From contig NZ_JASISM010000001.1 of assembly GCF_030063145.1 (NCBI RefSeq), positions 434,001-498,000 of the forward strand: a DNA stretch of 64,000 bases, given 5' to 3'. A program made the translations under genes and the position numbers. Under the pieces are notes generated by a model that was not told where the DNA came from, searched no databases, and saw only the letters and a list, made by a program, of their open reading frames with translations. Source of the DNA: Cryobacterium sp. PH31-L1 (GTDB taxonomy: Bacteria > Actinomycetota > Actinomycetes > Actinomycetales > Microbacteriaceae). Shown here piece after piece: positions 40,513 through 49,985 of the stretch (position 1 is its first letter; each line of letters starts with the position of its first letter).

Positions 40513-42363
40513 ATGACTCTCACCAACTCTTCCCTCCAGACCAACGGGGATGCGTACCCGTCACGTACGGGCAGCACCGACCCCAACCTGCAGGCGTGGG
40601 TCGATGAGATTGCTCGCCTGACCGAGCCCGACGCCATCGTCTGGTGCGACGGTTCCAAGCGCGAGGCCAACGAGCTGTCCAAACTGCTCGTTGCTTCCGG
40701 TCAGCTCATCCGTCTCAACCCGGAATGGCGTCCGAACAGCTTCCTCGCCCGCACCGATCCGAAGGACGTTGCCCGCGTCGAGGGTCGCACCTTCATCTGC
40801 TCCAACGATGAAGCGGATGCCGGTCCCACCAACAACTGGGCCGAACCGTCCGCCATGCGCGCCGAACTGCGCGGCGTTTTCGCCGGCAGCATGCGCGGCC
40901 GCACCATGTACATCGTGCCGTTCTCGATGGGCCCGCTCGGCGGCCCCATCTCGCAGCTCGGCGTCGAAATCACCGATTCCCCCTACGTGGTGCTCAACAT
41001 GGGCATCATGACCCGGATGGGCGAGACCGTGCTGACCATGATCGAGGCCGGCGACGCGTGGGTGCACACCGTGCACAGTGTCGGTTACCCGCTCGTCGAC
41101 GCGTCGGGCATCACCCGTCCCGACGTCGAATGGCCCTGCAACGATGACAAGTACATCGTGCAGTTCCCCGACACCCGCGAGGTCTGGTCCTACGGTTCCG
41201 GCTACGGCGGAAACGCCCTACTCTCCAAGAAGTCCTTCGCCCTGCGCATCGCGTCGGTCATGGGCCGCGACGAGGGCTGGCTCGCCGAGCACATGCTGCT
41301 CATCAAACTGATCTCCCCGGAAGGCGGCGTGTTCCACGTCGCCGCCGCTTTTCCGTCGGCCTGTGGCAAGACGAACCTGTCGATGCTGCGCCCGACCATC
41401 CCCGGCTGGAAGGTCGAGACCATCGGCGACGACATCGCCTGGCTGCGCCAGGGCGAAGACGGCCGTCTCTGGGCGATCAATCCCGAGGCCGGCTTCTTCG
41501 GAGTCGCCCCCGGAACCGGTGAAACCACCAACCCGACTGCCGTCTCCACCATGTGGGGCAACACCATCTTCACCAACGTCGCCCTGCGCGACGACGGAGA
41601 CGTCTGGTGGGAAGGCCTGACCGACAAGGCTCCCGACCACCTGATCGACTGGCAGGGTAAGGACTGGACGCCCGATTCCGGTCGCACCGCCGCCCACCCG
41701 AACTCCCGCTTCACCGTTGCAGCCGCCCAGTGCCCGTCGATCGCCGACGACTGGGAAGCAGCCGGTGGGGTGCCGATCGACGCCATCGTCTTCGGCGGCC
41801 GTCGCGCGACCAACGTTCCGCTGGTGGCACAGGCCCGCAGCTGGAAGCACGGCGTGTTCATGGGCGCGACGATCTCGTCCGAGAAGACCGCGGCCGCTGA
41901 CGGCATCGTCGGCGAGCTGCGTCGCGACCCGTTCGCGATGCTCCCGTTCTGCGGCTACAACATGGCCGACTACTGGGGTCACTGGCTCAAGGTCGGCAAG
42001 GAGCTCGGCACCAACGCCCCGGCGATCTTCCAGGTGAACTGGTTCCGCAAGGGCCCCGATGGCGGCTTCATCTGGCCCGGATTCGGCGAGAACTCGAGGG
42101 TTCTGGAGTGGATGATCCGCCGCATCGAGGGCACGGCCGACGCCGTCGACACCCCGATCGGCCTGCTCCCGGCCGAGGACGGCCTGAACCTCGACGGTCT
42201 CGACCTGTCGAAGGAAGCCGTCGACCAGCTCTTCGCGATCGACCAGACCAGCTGGCTCGCCGAGTGCGACCTGACCGAGGAATACTTCGACAAGTTCGGC
42301 GACAAGGTTCCGCCGGCCCTGCGTGCTGAGCTCGCCAGCGTGCGGTACCACCTCAAGGACTAA
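40513..42363 (+). CDS. pckG: Phosphoenolpyruvate carboxykinase (GTP)
   Basis: Converts oxaloacetate and GTP to phosphoenolpyruvate, the entry step of gluconeogenesis. The 616-residue protein has the hyperreactive-Cys P-loop [12 protein letters not shown], the metal/substrate-binding [18 protein letters not shown] region, the DDIAWL motif, and [23 protein letters not shown]. Full length for the GTP-dependent family. Start at MTLTNSS with GGAAAGG upstream; the longer frame has no ribosome site. It is divergent from the RamB-like regulator and is followed by a terminator. Confidence 0.95.
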   Translation: MTLTNSSLQTNGDAYPSRTGSTDPNLQAWVDEIARLTEPDAIVWCDGSKREANELSKLLVASGQLIRLNPEWRPNSFLARTDPKDVARVEGRTFICSNDEADAGPTNNWAEPSAMRAELRGVFAGSMRGRTMYIVPFSMGPLGGPISQLGVEITDSPYVVLNMGIMTRMGETVLTMIEAGDAWVHTVHSVGYPLVDASGITRPDVEWPCNDDKYIVQFPDTREVWSYGSGYGGNALLSKKSFALRIASVMGRDEGWLAEHMLLIKLISPEGGVFHVAAAFPSACGKTNLSMLRPTIPGWKVETIGDDIAWLRQGEDGRLWAINPEAGFFGVAPGTGETTNPTAVSTMWGNTIFTNVALRDDGDVWWEGLTDKAPDHLIDWQGKDWTPDSGRTAAHPNSRFTVAAAQCPSIADDWEAAGGVPIDAIVFGGRRATNVPLVAQARSWKHGVFMGATISSEKTAAADGIVGELRRDPFAMLPFCGYNMADYWGHWLKVGKELGTNAPAIFQVNWFRKGPDGGFIWPGFGENSRVLEWMIRRIEGTADAVDTPIGLLPAEDGLNLDGLDLSKEAVDQLFAIDQTSWLAECDLTEEYFDKFGDKVPPALRAELASVRYHLKD

Positions 42364-42377
42364 TTCCCGCAGCAGGT

Positions 42378-42408
42378 ACGGCCCCGTCCCCCCTGGTGGC
42401 GGGGCCGT
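42378..42408 (+). terminator. Terminator after pckG
   Basis: ACGGCCCCG pairs perfectly with CGGGGCCGT over 13 nt, 14 bp after the stop codon, followed by TCGTGTCTC. Confidence 0.75.
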
Positions 42409-42528
42409 TCGTGTCTCTCCCGGCGTGCGGTGATTTCCGGGCCCGGGCCCGGAGACTGGGCCCATGATCAATCATGGTCCCGCGTTCCTAAGGTGGGCCC
42501 GGCGCCTCACCCCTCCGGTACGTCTACG

Positions 42529-42625
42529 GTGACGAATTCAGGAAATCCTCCGTGCGGGGTTGCGCCAGGCCGCGACCAGTGCGGCGAAAGCGGAGGCCCG
42601 TGGCCGGTTTTCCTGCATTCGCCAC
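42529..42625. repeat. Intergenic inverted-repeat element, copy C
   Basis: About 97 bp, with GTGACGAATTCAGGAAA on the left and the inverted copy TTTTCCTGCATTCGCCAC on the right. An inner pair CCTCCG/CGGAGG extends the possible hairpin. It lies between pckG and the alpha-mannosidase gene. Same size and ends as copies at 16132-16228 and 31010-31108. Confidence 0.6.
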
Positions 42626-42682
42626 GAGTATTCGCTCCGAGGCTGTCACGCGACCGGCACGCGACCGTCATAGGATGCGAGC

Positions 42683-45600
42683 ATGCATGACGACAGCGCA
42701 CTCGTCGAGGCCCGGCTGAACCGATTCGTTCGCGAACGGCTTCAGCCGGCGATCTATCGGGCTACCGCGCCGCTCACGGTCACGGCCTGGGTGGCACCTG
42801 GGGAGCCGGTCTCGTTTGCGGAGGCGGTCTCGCATCCGTTCACGCCGTTTGTCGTGGGCGAGGCGTGGGGTCCACCGTGGGGCACGGTGTGGTTTCACCT
42901 GACGGGAACGGTGCCGCCCAAGTGGGCCGGCCTGGCCGAAACCCGCATCGAGGTTGTGCTCGACCTCGGCTTCACGATGGCCGTGCCGGGGTTCCAGGCC
43001 GAGGGCAGCGCGTACAGCGCCGACGGCCGCCTGCTCAAGGGCATTGAATCCCTGAACCGCACGGTCGCGGTGACCGATACTCGCATCGACCTCTACATCG
43101 AGGCCGCCGCCAACCCCAATATCGCCGCCGACTTCAGCTTCACTCCCACCCCACTGGGCGATCTGGCGACCGCTGGAACCACGCCGCTCTACACACTGCG
43201 GCAAGCGGATGTCGCCCTGCGCGACACACAGGCCTGGCACCTTCTGCAGGACGTCATGGCGCTCGACGGCCTGCGCCGCGAGCTGCCCGCTTCGGCACCG
43301 CGACGGGCGAAAATTCTGCGCGCCCTGGAACGGTGCCTGGATCTGCTCGACCCGGACGATGTCGGCGGCACGGCTTCGCACGGTCGGGCCGCTCTCGCCG
43401 AGGTGCTCGCGAGCCCGGCGAACGCGAGCGCGCACCGGGTGCACGCTGTCGGACACGCACACATCGACAGCGCCTGGCTCTGGCCGGTGCGGGAGACCGT
43501 GCGCAAGGTGGCGCGCACGTTCTCCAATGTGCTCGATCTGATCGACCGTCACCCCGACTTCGTGTTCGCGGCCTCGTCGGCGCAGCAGTACGCCTGGCTG
43601 CGGGACGGCTACCCGAAGCTATTCGAGCGTGTGCGGCGGGCCGTTCAGGCCGGTAACTTCGTGCCTGCCGGCGGAATGTGGGTTGAATCCGACACGAACA
43701 TGCCCGGCGGTGAAGCGCTGGCCCGGCAGTTCGTGGCGGGCAAATCGTTTTTCATCAAGGAGTTCGGGGTGGAACCGCTCGAGGTCTGGCTGCCCGATTC
43801 GTTCGGCTACTCGGCGGCGCTGCCGCAAATCGTGCGGGCCGCCGGCAGCCGCTGGTTTCTCACCCAGAAACTGTCCTGGAACGACACGAACGTGTTTCCG
43901 CACCATAGCTTTCTCTGGGAAGGCCTCGACGGCAGCCGCATCTTCACTCACTTTCCGCCGGTCGCCGACTACAACGCACAGCTGTCCGGGCTCGAACTGG
44001 CCCGTGCCGAACGTCTGTACAGCGAAAAGGGTGTCGCGAACACCTCGCTCGTGCCCTTCGGCTGGGGCGACGGCGGCGGTGGACCGACCGAGGAGATGAT
44101 CGCCGCCGCCCACCGCACCGCGTCGCTCGAGGGGTCGCCGACGGTCGAATTGTCGAGTCCGCGGCGGTTCTTCGAGGCGGCCGAGGCCGAATACGCGGCG
44201 CCGCCGGTGTGGTCCGGGGAGCTGTACCTGGAGTTTCACCGCGGCACGCTCACCTCACAGGCCCGCACCAAGCGGGGCAACCGGCGCTGCGAACACCTGC
44301 TGCGCGAGGCGGAGTTGTGGGCGACAATGGCCGCGGTGCGAGCCGGGGCGGAGTATCCGCGCGCGGCCCTCGAGAACGCGTGGCAGACGGTGTTGCTGCA
44401 ACAATTTCACGACATTCTTCCGGGCTCGTCGATCGCGTGGGTTCACCAGCAGGCGGAGTGCGAATATGCGCGGGTCGCTGCGGTGCTCGAGGGGGTGATC
44501 GAGGTCGGCGTTCGCGCGTTGTCTGGGCCGGGCAAGGACGCGATCCTGCTGAACGCGGGGCCCTATGCCCAGGAGGGTGTGCCCGCCCTCGGCGGTGTCA
44601 CCCAGGTTGAGGATTCCCTTCTTGGTGCCACGATCGCACACACCCCCGAGGGCTGGGTGCTGTCGAACGGGGACGTGCGCGTGACCATCGACGCCGACGG
44701 TCTCTTCACTTCGATCTACGATCGCCACGCCGACCGCGAGGTCGTACCGCCCGGCGCCAGGGCCAACCTGCTGACCCTGCACCGCGACAACCCCACCCAG
44801 TGGGATGCCTGGGACATCGATACCCCCAACGCGCGCCTGTTCGAGGAACTGACCGAGGCCGAATCGGTCGAACAAGTCGAGCTCTCCGCCCTGCCGCCTG
44901 GCACGGTCGGGGTGCGTGTCGTGCGCCAATTCGGCGCCTCGACGGTCACCGAAAACGTGACCCTGGCCGGCAAGTCGAGTGCGATCGACCTCGCCTTCAG
45001 CATCGACTGGCACGAGCGCCAGAAGCTCTTGCGGCTGAACCTCGCGCTCGATGTCGCCGCTGACCGGGCCGCTTCCGAGATCCAGTTCGGGCATATATTC
45101 CGTCCGACGCATGCAAACACCTCGTGGGATGCGGCCCGCTTCGAAACCGTCGCCCACCGCTGGGTGCACGTCGGCGAACCCGGTTTCGGCGTGGCGGTCG
45201 CCAACGATTCCACCTACGGGCACGCGATTACCCGCATCGCCTTTGCATCGGAAGCGGATGCCGCACCCCGCGTCGGCACGACCGTGTCGCTCTCCCTGCT
45301 GCGCGCGCCGCTCTTTCCCGATCCCACCGCTGACCAGGGTGTTCACAATCTGCGAGTGGCCCTGCGCGTGGGCGCGAGTATTCCCGACGCGGTATATGAG
45401 GGCTACAGGCTGAACCTGCCGATCCGCACCGTAACCGGCGTCGGATCCACGCCAATCGAGCCTCTAATCACCGTCGACAACCCTGCCGTCGTGATCGAGG
45501 CGGTGAAGCTCGCCGAGGACGGCAGCGGCGACGTCATCGTGCGGGTCTATGAGGCGCACGGTACCCGGGCCCTGGCCCGCGTCATCCGCTCATTCGAGGC

Positions 45601-45736
45601 GACCGGTATGTTCGAGACCGACCTGCTTGAGCGCCAGGTTGCCTCGGCCGCCGTCGTCGCCGCTGACGGACCCGAACTCACCCTGCGCTTGCGCCCGTTC
45701 CAACTCGTGACTCTGCGCTATGCCGGCCCGAGCTAG
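42683..45736 (+). CDS. Alpha-mannosidase, glycoside hydrolase family 38
   Basis: A 1017-residue cytosolic GH38 enzyme (no signal peptide) that removes alpha-mannosyl residues. The catalytic domain starts near residue 250 with the zinc-binding VGHAHIDSAWLW (His260, Asp262); the nucleophile is Asp372 in VWLPDSFGYSAALPQI; TQKLSWNDTNVFPHHSFLWEG and the His in QQFHDILPGSSI follow. The remainder is the middle three-helix bundle and the C-terminal beta domains. The N-terminal 240 residues are the accessory domain usual in bacterial members. The ATG lies 57 bp after repeat C. Confidence 0.92.
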   Translation: MHDDSALVEARLNRFVRERLQPAIYRATAPLTVTAWVAPGEPVSFAEAVSHPFTPFVVGEAWGPPWGTVWFHLTGTVPPKWAGLAETRIEVVLDLGFTMAVPGFQAEGSAYSADGRLLKGIESLNRTVAVTDTRIDLYIEAAANPNIAADFSFTPTPLGDLATAGTTPLYTLRQADVALRDTQAWHLLQDVMALDGLRRELPASAPRRAKILRALERCLDLLDPDDVGGTASHGRAALAEVLASPANASAHRVHAVGHAHIDSAWLWPVRETVRKVARTFSNVLDLIDRHPDFVFAASSAQQYAWLRDGYPKLFERVRRAVQAGNFVPAGGMWVESDTNMPGGEALARQFVAGKSFFIKEFGVEPLEVWLPDSFGYSAALPQIVRAAGSRWFLTQKLSWNDTNVFPHHSFLWEGLDGSRIFTHFPPVADYNAQLSGLELARAERLYSEKGVANTSLVPFGWGDGGGGPTEEMIAAAHRTASLEGSPTVELSSPRRFFEAAEAEYAAPPVWSGELYLEFHRGTLTSQARTKRGNRRCEHLLREAELWATMAAVRAGAEYPRAALENAWQTVLLQQFHDILPGSSIAWVHQQAECEYARVAAVLEGVIEVGVRALSGPGKDAILLNAGPYAQEGVPALGGVTQVEDSLLGATIAHTPEGWVLSNGDVRVTIDADGLFTSIYDRHADREVVPPGARANLLTLHRDNPTQWDAWDIDTPNARLFEELTEAESVEQVELSALPPGTVGVRVVRQFGASTVTENVTLAGKSSAIDLAFSIDWHERQKLLRLNLALDVAADRAASEIQFGHIFRPTHANTSWDAARFETVAHRWVHVGEPGFGVAVANDSTYGHAITRIAFASEADAAPRVGTTVSLSLLRAPLFPDPTADQGVHNLRVALRVGASIPDAVYEGYRLNLPIRTVTGVGSTPIEPLITVDNPAVVIEAVKLAEDGSGDVIVRVYEAHGTRALARVIRSFEATGMFETDLLERQVASAAVVAADGPELTLRLRPFQLVTLRYAGPS

Positions 45737-45768
45737 GCACCGCTCGAGACTCCTGACAGGATGGTGGC

Positions 45769-46194
45769 ATGACGACCGAACAAAACCCGGTGATCCGTGC
45801 CTTCGACGCTTACGTGGCGGCGGTGGCTGCTCAGGATGTGGAAGCCTTCGTGGCCCTGTACGACGACGATGTGGCCGTCTTCGATTGCTGGGGGCAGTGG
45901 AAATACTCGGGTCTTGATGCCTGGCGGGCAATGGTGACGGACTGGTTCAGAGGCCTCGGAAGAGATACCGAAGAGGTCGTCTTTGCCGATGTGCACACGA
46001 CGGTCGGCGCCGACCTGGCGTTCGGACACGCGTTTGTGACCTTCACGGCGATCTCCCCGGCCGGCGAGCGCCAGCGTTCACTGTCGAATCGCTTGACGGT
46101 CAATCTAGAAAGGCGCAGCGTCAGCTGGAAGATCGTCCACGAACATACTTCGCTGCCCATCGACATGAAAACGGGCCAGGCAATCTTCGGCTAA
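45769..46194 (+). CDS. SnoaL-like/NTF2-fold protein
   Basis: A 141-residue protein of the NTF2-like superfamily (SgcJ/ketosteroid-isomerase-like branch): IRAFDAYVAAVAAQDVEAFVALYDDDVAVFDCWGQWKYSGLDAWRAM, then VTFTAISPAGERQRSLSNRLTVNLERRSVSWKIVHEHTSLPID. These small proteins form dimeric alpha/beta barrels and act as isomerases, hydrolases or binding proteins. No specific function can be given. Its 3' end overlaps the convergent ABC exporter gene by 4 bp. Confidence 0.8.
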   Translation: MTTEQNPVIRAFDAYVAAVAAQDVEAFVALYDDDVAVFDCWGQWKYSGLDAWRAMVTDWFRGLGRDTEEVVFADVHTTVGADLAFGHAFVTFTAISPAGERQRSLSNRLTVNLERRSVSWKIVHEHTSLPIDMKTGQAIFG

Positions 46195-48116
46195 ACCAGC
46201 AGTTGGTGCTTGGCCAGGTCTCGGTACAGGGGAGTCGAAACCACGAGCTCGGAGTGGGTGCCGACGCCGACGACCTCGCCGTGGTCGAGCACGACGATCT
46301 GGTCACTGTCGACCACGGTTGACAGGCGGTGCGCGATGACGATCAGCGTGCGGTCCGCCGCGACGGCGTCGATGGCCTCGCGCATCATCTGCTCGTTCTT
46401 GCCGTCGAGACTCGAGGTGGACTCGTCGAGCAGCAGAATCGGCGGCGCAGCGAGCAGCGCCCGCGCGATCGCAAGCCGCTGGCGCTCGCCACCGGAGAGC
46501 TTGACGCCCGATTCGCCGACCGCAGCACCGAGGCCGGCCGGGTCACGGTCGAGGACCTCGCCGAGGTTGACCGCGTGCAGCACGGTGATGCAGTCCTCGT
46601 CGGTGGCGTCCGGGGTTGCGAGGGTGAGGTTGTCCCGCAGCGACCCGGCGAGCACCGGGGCGTCCTGCTCGACGTAGCCGATCTGGGCGCGCAGCGCGGC
46701 GCGATCCAGCGAGCGGATGTCCAGCCCGCCCAGTCGCACGGTGCCGTCCGAAACGTCGTAGAACCTCTCGATCAGGGCCAGAATCGTGCTCTTGCCCGCC
46801 CCGCTCGGCCCGACGAGCGCCGTGCGCAGTCCGCGCGGGGCGGCGAAGGAGACGCCCTTGAGCACCGGCCGGAGGTCCGTTGACGTGGGAGCGGTCTCGA
46901 TATCGGTGGCGCCGGCATCCGCTTTGCTGGAATCAGGGTCAACCGGAGCGACCGCATAGCCGAAGTGCACGTTCTCGAAGCTGATCGCGGCGGCTTCCGG
47001 GCGCACCTTTTCGTTGGCGGCGCCGACCGTCATGGCGAGCGGAGCGATGTCCCGGTCGAACTGGTCCTCGGCGGGCAGATCGATGATCTCCTGGATACGA
47101 CCGAGCGCGCCGAGCGCCGAGTTGACAGAGGTGATCGCGCCGAAGAACTGGCCGAGCGGCATGATCATCATGAACAGGAAGAGTATGAACGCGACCAGGT
47201 CGGCGATGGTGATGGCGTCACTCGCGACCCGAAAGCCGCCGACGCCGAGAACCACCAGAAACGACACCTGCATGGCGATGCCTGCGATCGGTACGACGAG
47301 GGCGCTGATCTTGGCGACTTTGATGCCCATGCGCCAGGCACCGCGGGCGTCTTCCTCGATCACCGCGACTTCACGGTCGGTGGCATTGGCGGCGCGCACG
47401 GTGCGAATGGCGCTGATGGCGCGTTCGACGCTCGCCGCGAGGTCGCCGACCTTAACCTGGGCGGCCGTGCTGGCGGTGCGGATACGCCGCGACAACAGGG
47501 TGACGGTGACCACTGATACTGCGATCACGAGAACGGTCAGGCCGAGCAGCACCGGGTCGATGATGAGCATCGCCACGAGTGCGCCGATGAAGGTGAGCGA
47601 GCCGCCGATCGCTTCGACCAGGCCCTGGGTGAGCACCGCGCGCAGCAGGGTGGTGTCGCTGCCGACCCGGGAGACGAGGTCTCCGGTGCGGCGGGCGTCG
47701 AATTCGCTGATAGGTAGGCGCAGCAATCGCCCGACCAATTTGCGTCGGCTGGAGAGCACGACGCCCTCGCCGGTGCGCTGCAGCAGATAGTGCTGGTAAC
47801 CGCTGATCAGCCCGGAAATGACCACAAGGGCAATCAGCACACCAACGAGTGACCCGAGTGGGTCATTCGCCTGCACGATCGTGATGACCTGGCTCACGAG
47901 CAGCGGCTGGGCCAGGCTCGCGGCGGCGCCCAGCACGCTCAGCACGATGACGACGCTGAGCACCTTTTTGTGCTCGAACAGGTAGGGCAGCAACTGGCTG
48001 AACGTGGCGCGGGGACCGGCGGGAACGGGGCGGCCCCGTCGGCCGCGCGGCGGCTTCGACGTGGGCGTGGAAGCGGATGCAGCAGCAGATTCGGGCACAC
48101 GGGTAGCGGTAGTCAC
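46191..48116 (-). CDS. ABC exporter, fused permease/ATPase half-transporter
   Basis: A 641-residue type IV (MsbA/LmrA-like) half-transporter. Six membrane helices (about residues 45-340) precede the ATPase with Walker A GPSGAGKST, Q-loop near IGYVEQDAPVLAGSLRDNL, signature LSGGERQRLAIARALL, Walker B PILLLDESTSSLD and the H-loop in IAHRLSTV. A Pro/Ser-rich cytoplasmic tail starts the protein. The GTG start is the best candidate, though no strong ribosome site precedes it; it may be leaderless. Probably a multidrug or lipid exporter acting as a homodimer. It is divergent from the NodI-type ABC genes. Confidence 0.88.
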   Translation of the reverse strand: MTTATRVPESAAASASTPTSKPPRGRRGRPVPAGPRATFSQLLPYLFEHKKVLSVVIVLSVLGAAASLAQPLLVSQVITIVQANDPLGSLVGVLIALVVISGLISGYQHYLLQRTGEGVVLSSRRKLVGRLLRLPISEFDARRTGDLVSRVGSDTTLLRAVLTQGLVEAIGGSLTFIGALVAMLIIDPVLLGLTVLVIAVSVVTVTLLSRRIRTASTAAQVKVGDLAASVERAISAIRTVRAANATDREVAVIEEDARGAWRMGIKVAKISALVVPIAGIAMQVSFLVVLGVGGFRVASDAITIADLVAFILFLFMMIMPLGQFFGAITSVNSALGALGRIQEIIDLPAEDQFDRDIAPLAMTVGAANEKVRPEAAAISFENVHFGYAVAPVDPDSSKADAGATDIETAPTSTDLRPVLKGVSFAAPRGLRTALVGPSGAGKSTILALIERFYDVSDGTVRLGGLDIRSLDRAALRAQIGYVEQDAPVLAGSLRDNLTLATPDATDEDCITVLHAVNLGEVLDRDPAGLGAAVGESGVKLSGGERQRLAIARALLAAPPILLLDESTSSLDGKNEQMMREAIDAVAADRTLIVIAHRLSTVVDSDQIVVLDHGEVVGVGTHSELVVSTPLYRDLAKHQLLV

Positions 48117-48183
48117 CAGAGAATCGTAGCCGCCGAAGATGCGAACTATCCCCAGTGTCACCGGTGCGGTCTAGGTTAGAACT

Positions 48184-49125
48184 GTGCCAGAGCCTGTCAT
48201 CGCCACCCAGAATCTCGTCAAGAGCTATCAGGTCAAAAGCTCGAGCGATTTCGTCGCCGTCGACGGCATCAGCTTTGAGGTTGCGCCGGGGGAGTCTTTC
48301 GGGCTGCTCGGGCCCAACGGCGCCGGTAAATCCACGACGATGCGCATGATCGGTGCGGTCTCCACCCGTACGGGCGGCGACCTGACGGTGCTCGGCCTCG
48401 ACCCCAATCGGTATGGCCCCGAGATTCGCTCCCAGCTCGGCGTCGTTCCGCAGGAGAACAACCTCGACATGGAACTCAAGGTGCGGGAGAACCTGCTGGT
48501 CTACGGCCGCTACTTCGGGCTGCCGCGCGCTCGGGTGGCCCGTCGGGCCGACGAACTGCTCGAGTTCGCGCAGCTCGCCGACAAGGCCACGGCCAAGGTC
48601 GACGACCTCTCCGGTGGCATGAAGCGTCGCCTCACCATCGCCCGGGCGCTCATCAACGACCCGCGCATCCTGCTGCTCGACGAACCGACCACCGGGCTCG
48701 ACCCGCAGGCACGCCACATTCTCTGGGACCGCCTGTTCCGCTTGAAAGAGCAGGGCACGACGCTGCTCCTCACCACCCACTACATGGACGAAGCCGAGCA
48801 GCTTTGCGACCGCCTCGTCGTGGTCGACAAGGGGCGCATCATGGCAGAGGGGTCCCCGGCCGACCTCATTCGCCGGTACTCCTCGCGCGAAGTACTCGAG
48901 GTGCGGTTCGGGTCCACCCAAAATTCCGAGGTCGCCGGCCGTCTCGAGGGCTATGGTGAGCGGGTCGACGTGCTGCCCGACCGCATCCTGGTCTACAGCG
49001 ACAGCGGCGAGAACGAATTGGAGCGGATGACCGCGGCTGGCCTCCACCCGATCACCAGCCTCGTGCGTCGCTCCAGCCTGGAAGATGTGTTCCTGCGGCT
49101 CACCGGCCGAAACCTGATCGAATGA
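48184..49125 (+). CDS. ABC transporter ATP-binding protein (NodI/DrrA-type)
   Basis: A 313-residue ATPase of an ABC-2 exporter: Walker A LLGPNGAGKSTT, signature DDLSGGMKRRLTIARAL, Walker B RILLLDEPTTGLD, H-loop LTTHYMDEAEQL, followed by the long C-terminal domain usual for DrrA/NodI. It overlaps the next gene, a membrane subunit, by 4 bp (ATGA). With the two following permease genes it forms a complete exporter. The substrate is unknown. Confidence 0.9.
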   Translation: MPEPVIATQNLVKSYQVKSSSDFVAVDGISFEVAPGESFGLLGPNGAGKSTTMRMIGAVSTRTGGDLTVLGLDPNRYGPEIRSQLGVVPQENNLDMELKVRENLLVYGRYFGLPRARVARRADELLEFAQLADKATAKVDDLSGGMKRRLTIARALINDPRILLLDEPTTGLDPQARHILWDRLFRLKEQGTTLLLTTHYMDEAEQLCDRLVVVDKGRIMAEGSPADLIRRYSSREVLEVRFGSTQNSEVAGRLEGYGERVDVLPDRILVYSDSGENELERMTAAGLHPITSLVRRSSLEDVFLRLTGRNLIE

Positions 49126-49985
49126 GCACGCTTTCCGACAACACGAGCGACGGCATCCGCTCTGATGCGCTCGCGGCGGCGGTCGCTCAGGCCGCGCGTA
49201 CCCGCCGCTACGGCTCCTGGTACGTGGCCGAACACCGATTTCGGGTGATGCGGTCGTATGCGCAAACCGTATTGTTCACGGCAATCGGCAGCCCGCTGGT
49301 TTACCTCTACGCCATGGGGGTGGGCCTGGCGAGCCTGGTCGACGGCAATCTCGGCGACGACGCCGTGAACGGGGTGAGCTACCTCGCCTTTCTCGCCCCG
49401 GCGTTGCTCGGGAGCAGTGCGATCGCGGTCGCATCCGAAGAGTTCACCTACCCGATCATGCTCGGATTCAAGTGGAACCCCACCTTCTTCGGCATGAATG
49501 CGAGCTCGATTCAGCCCGGCCAGATCATCAACGGCATCGTCATCTCGGTCGCGGCGCGCATGCTGCTCACCTGCGCCATCTTCTACATCTTCATGCTGGT
49601 CTTCGGGGCGGTACCCGGGCTGCTCGGGTTCGTTGCCGTGCTCGTGGCGCTGCTCACCGGCCTGGCCTTTGGGGCGCTCGTGATGGCCTACACGGCCACC
49701 CTCAAGGACGACACGGGGCAGCTCGCCATGGTGCAGCGCTTCATCATTTTGCCGATGACCCTGTTCTCCGGCACGTTCTTTCCCCTCGACGTTTTGCCGC
49801 CGTACCTGCAGTGGATCGGCTGGATCTCGCCACTCTGGCACGGCACCGAACTCTCTCGAGTCTTCGCCTACGGTATGCCGGAGCCGATCTGGTTGAGCCT
49901 CGTGCACGCGCTCTATCTCGCTGCGCTGCTGGCCATCGGCTGGATCTGGGCTCGCCGCCTCACGGCCGACAGGCTGAACAAGTGA
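49122..49985 (+). CDS. ABC-2-type transporter permease (NodJ-like), first subunit
   Basis: A 287-residue membrane protein with six helices: TVLFTAIGSPLVYLYAMGVGLAS near the start, FLAPALLGSSAIAVASEEFTYPIM, LTCAIFYIFMLVFGAVPGLLGF and FIILPMTLFSGTFFPLDVLPPYLQWIGWISPLWHGTEL, the last being the conserved NodJ/DrrB-type region. It overlaps its neighbours at both ends (ATGA before, GTGA after), so the three genes are a tight operon. Confidence 0.88.
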   Translation: MSTLSDNTSDGIRSDALAAAVAQAARTRRYGSWYVAEHRFRVMRSYAQTVLFTAIGSPLVYLYAMGVGLASLVDGNLGDDAVNGVSYLAFLAPALLGSSAIAVASEEFTYPIMLGFKWNPTFFGMNASSIQPGQIINGIVISVAARMLLTCAIFYIFMLVFGAVPGLLGFVAVLVALLTGLAFGALVMAYTATLKDDTGQLAMVQRFIILPMTLFSGTFFPLDVLPPYLQWIGWISPLWHGTELSRVFAYGMPEPIWLSLVHALYLAALLAIGWIWARRLTADRLNK

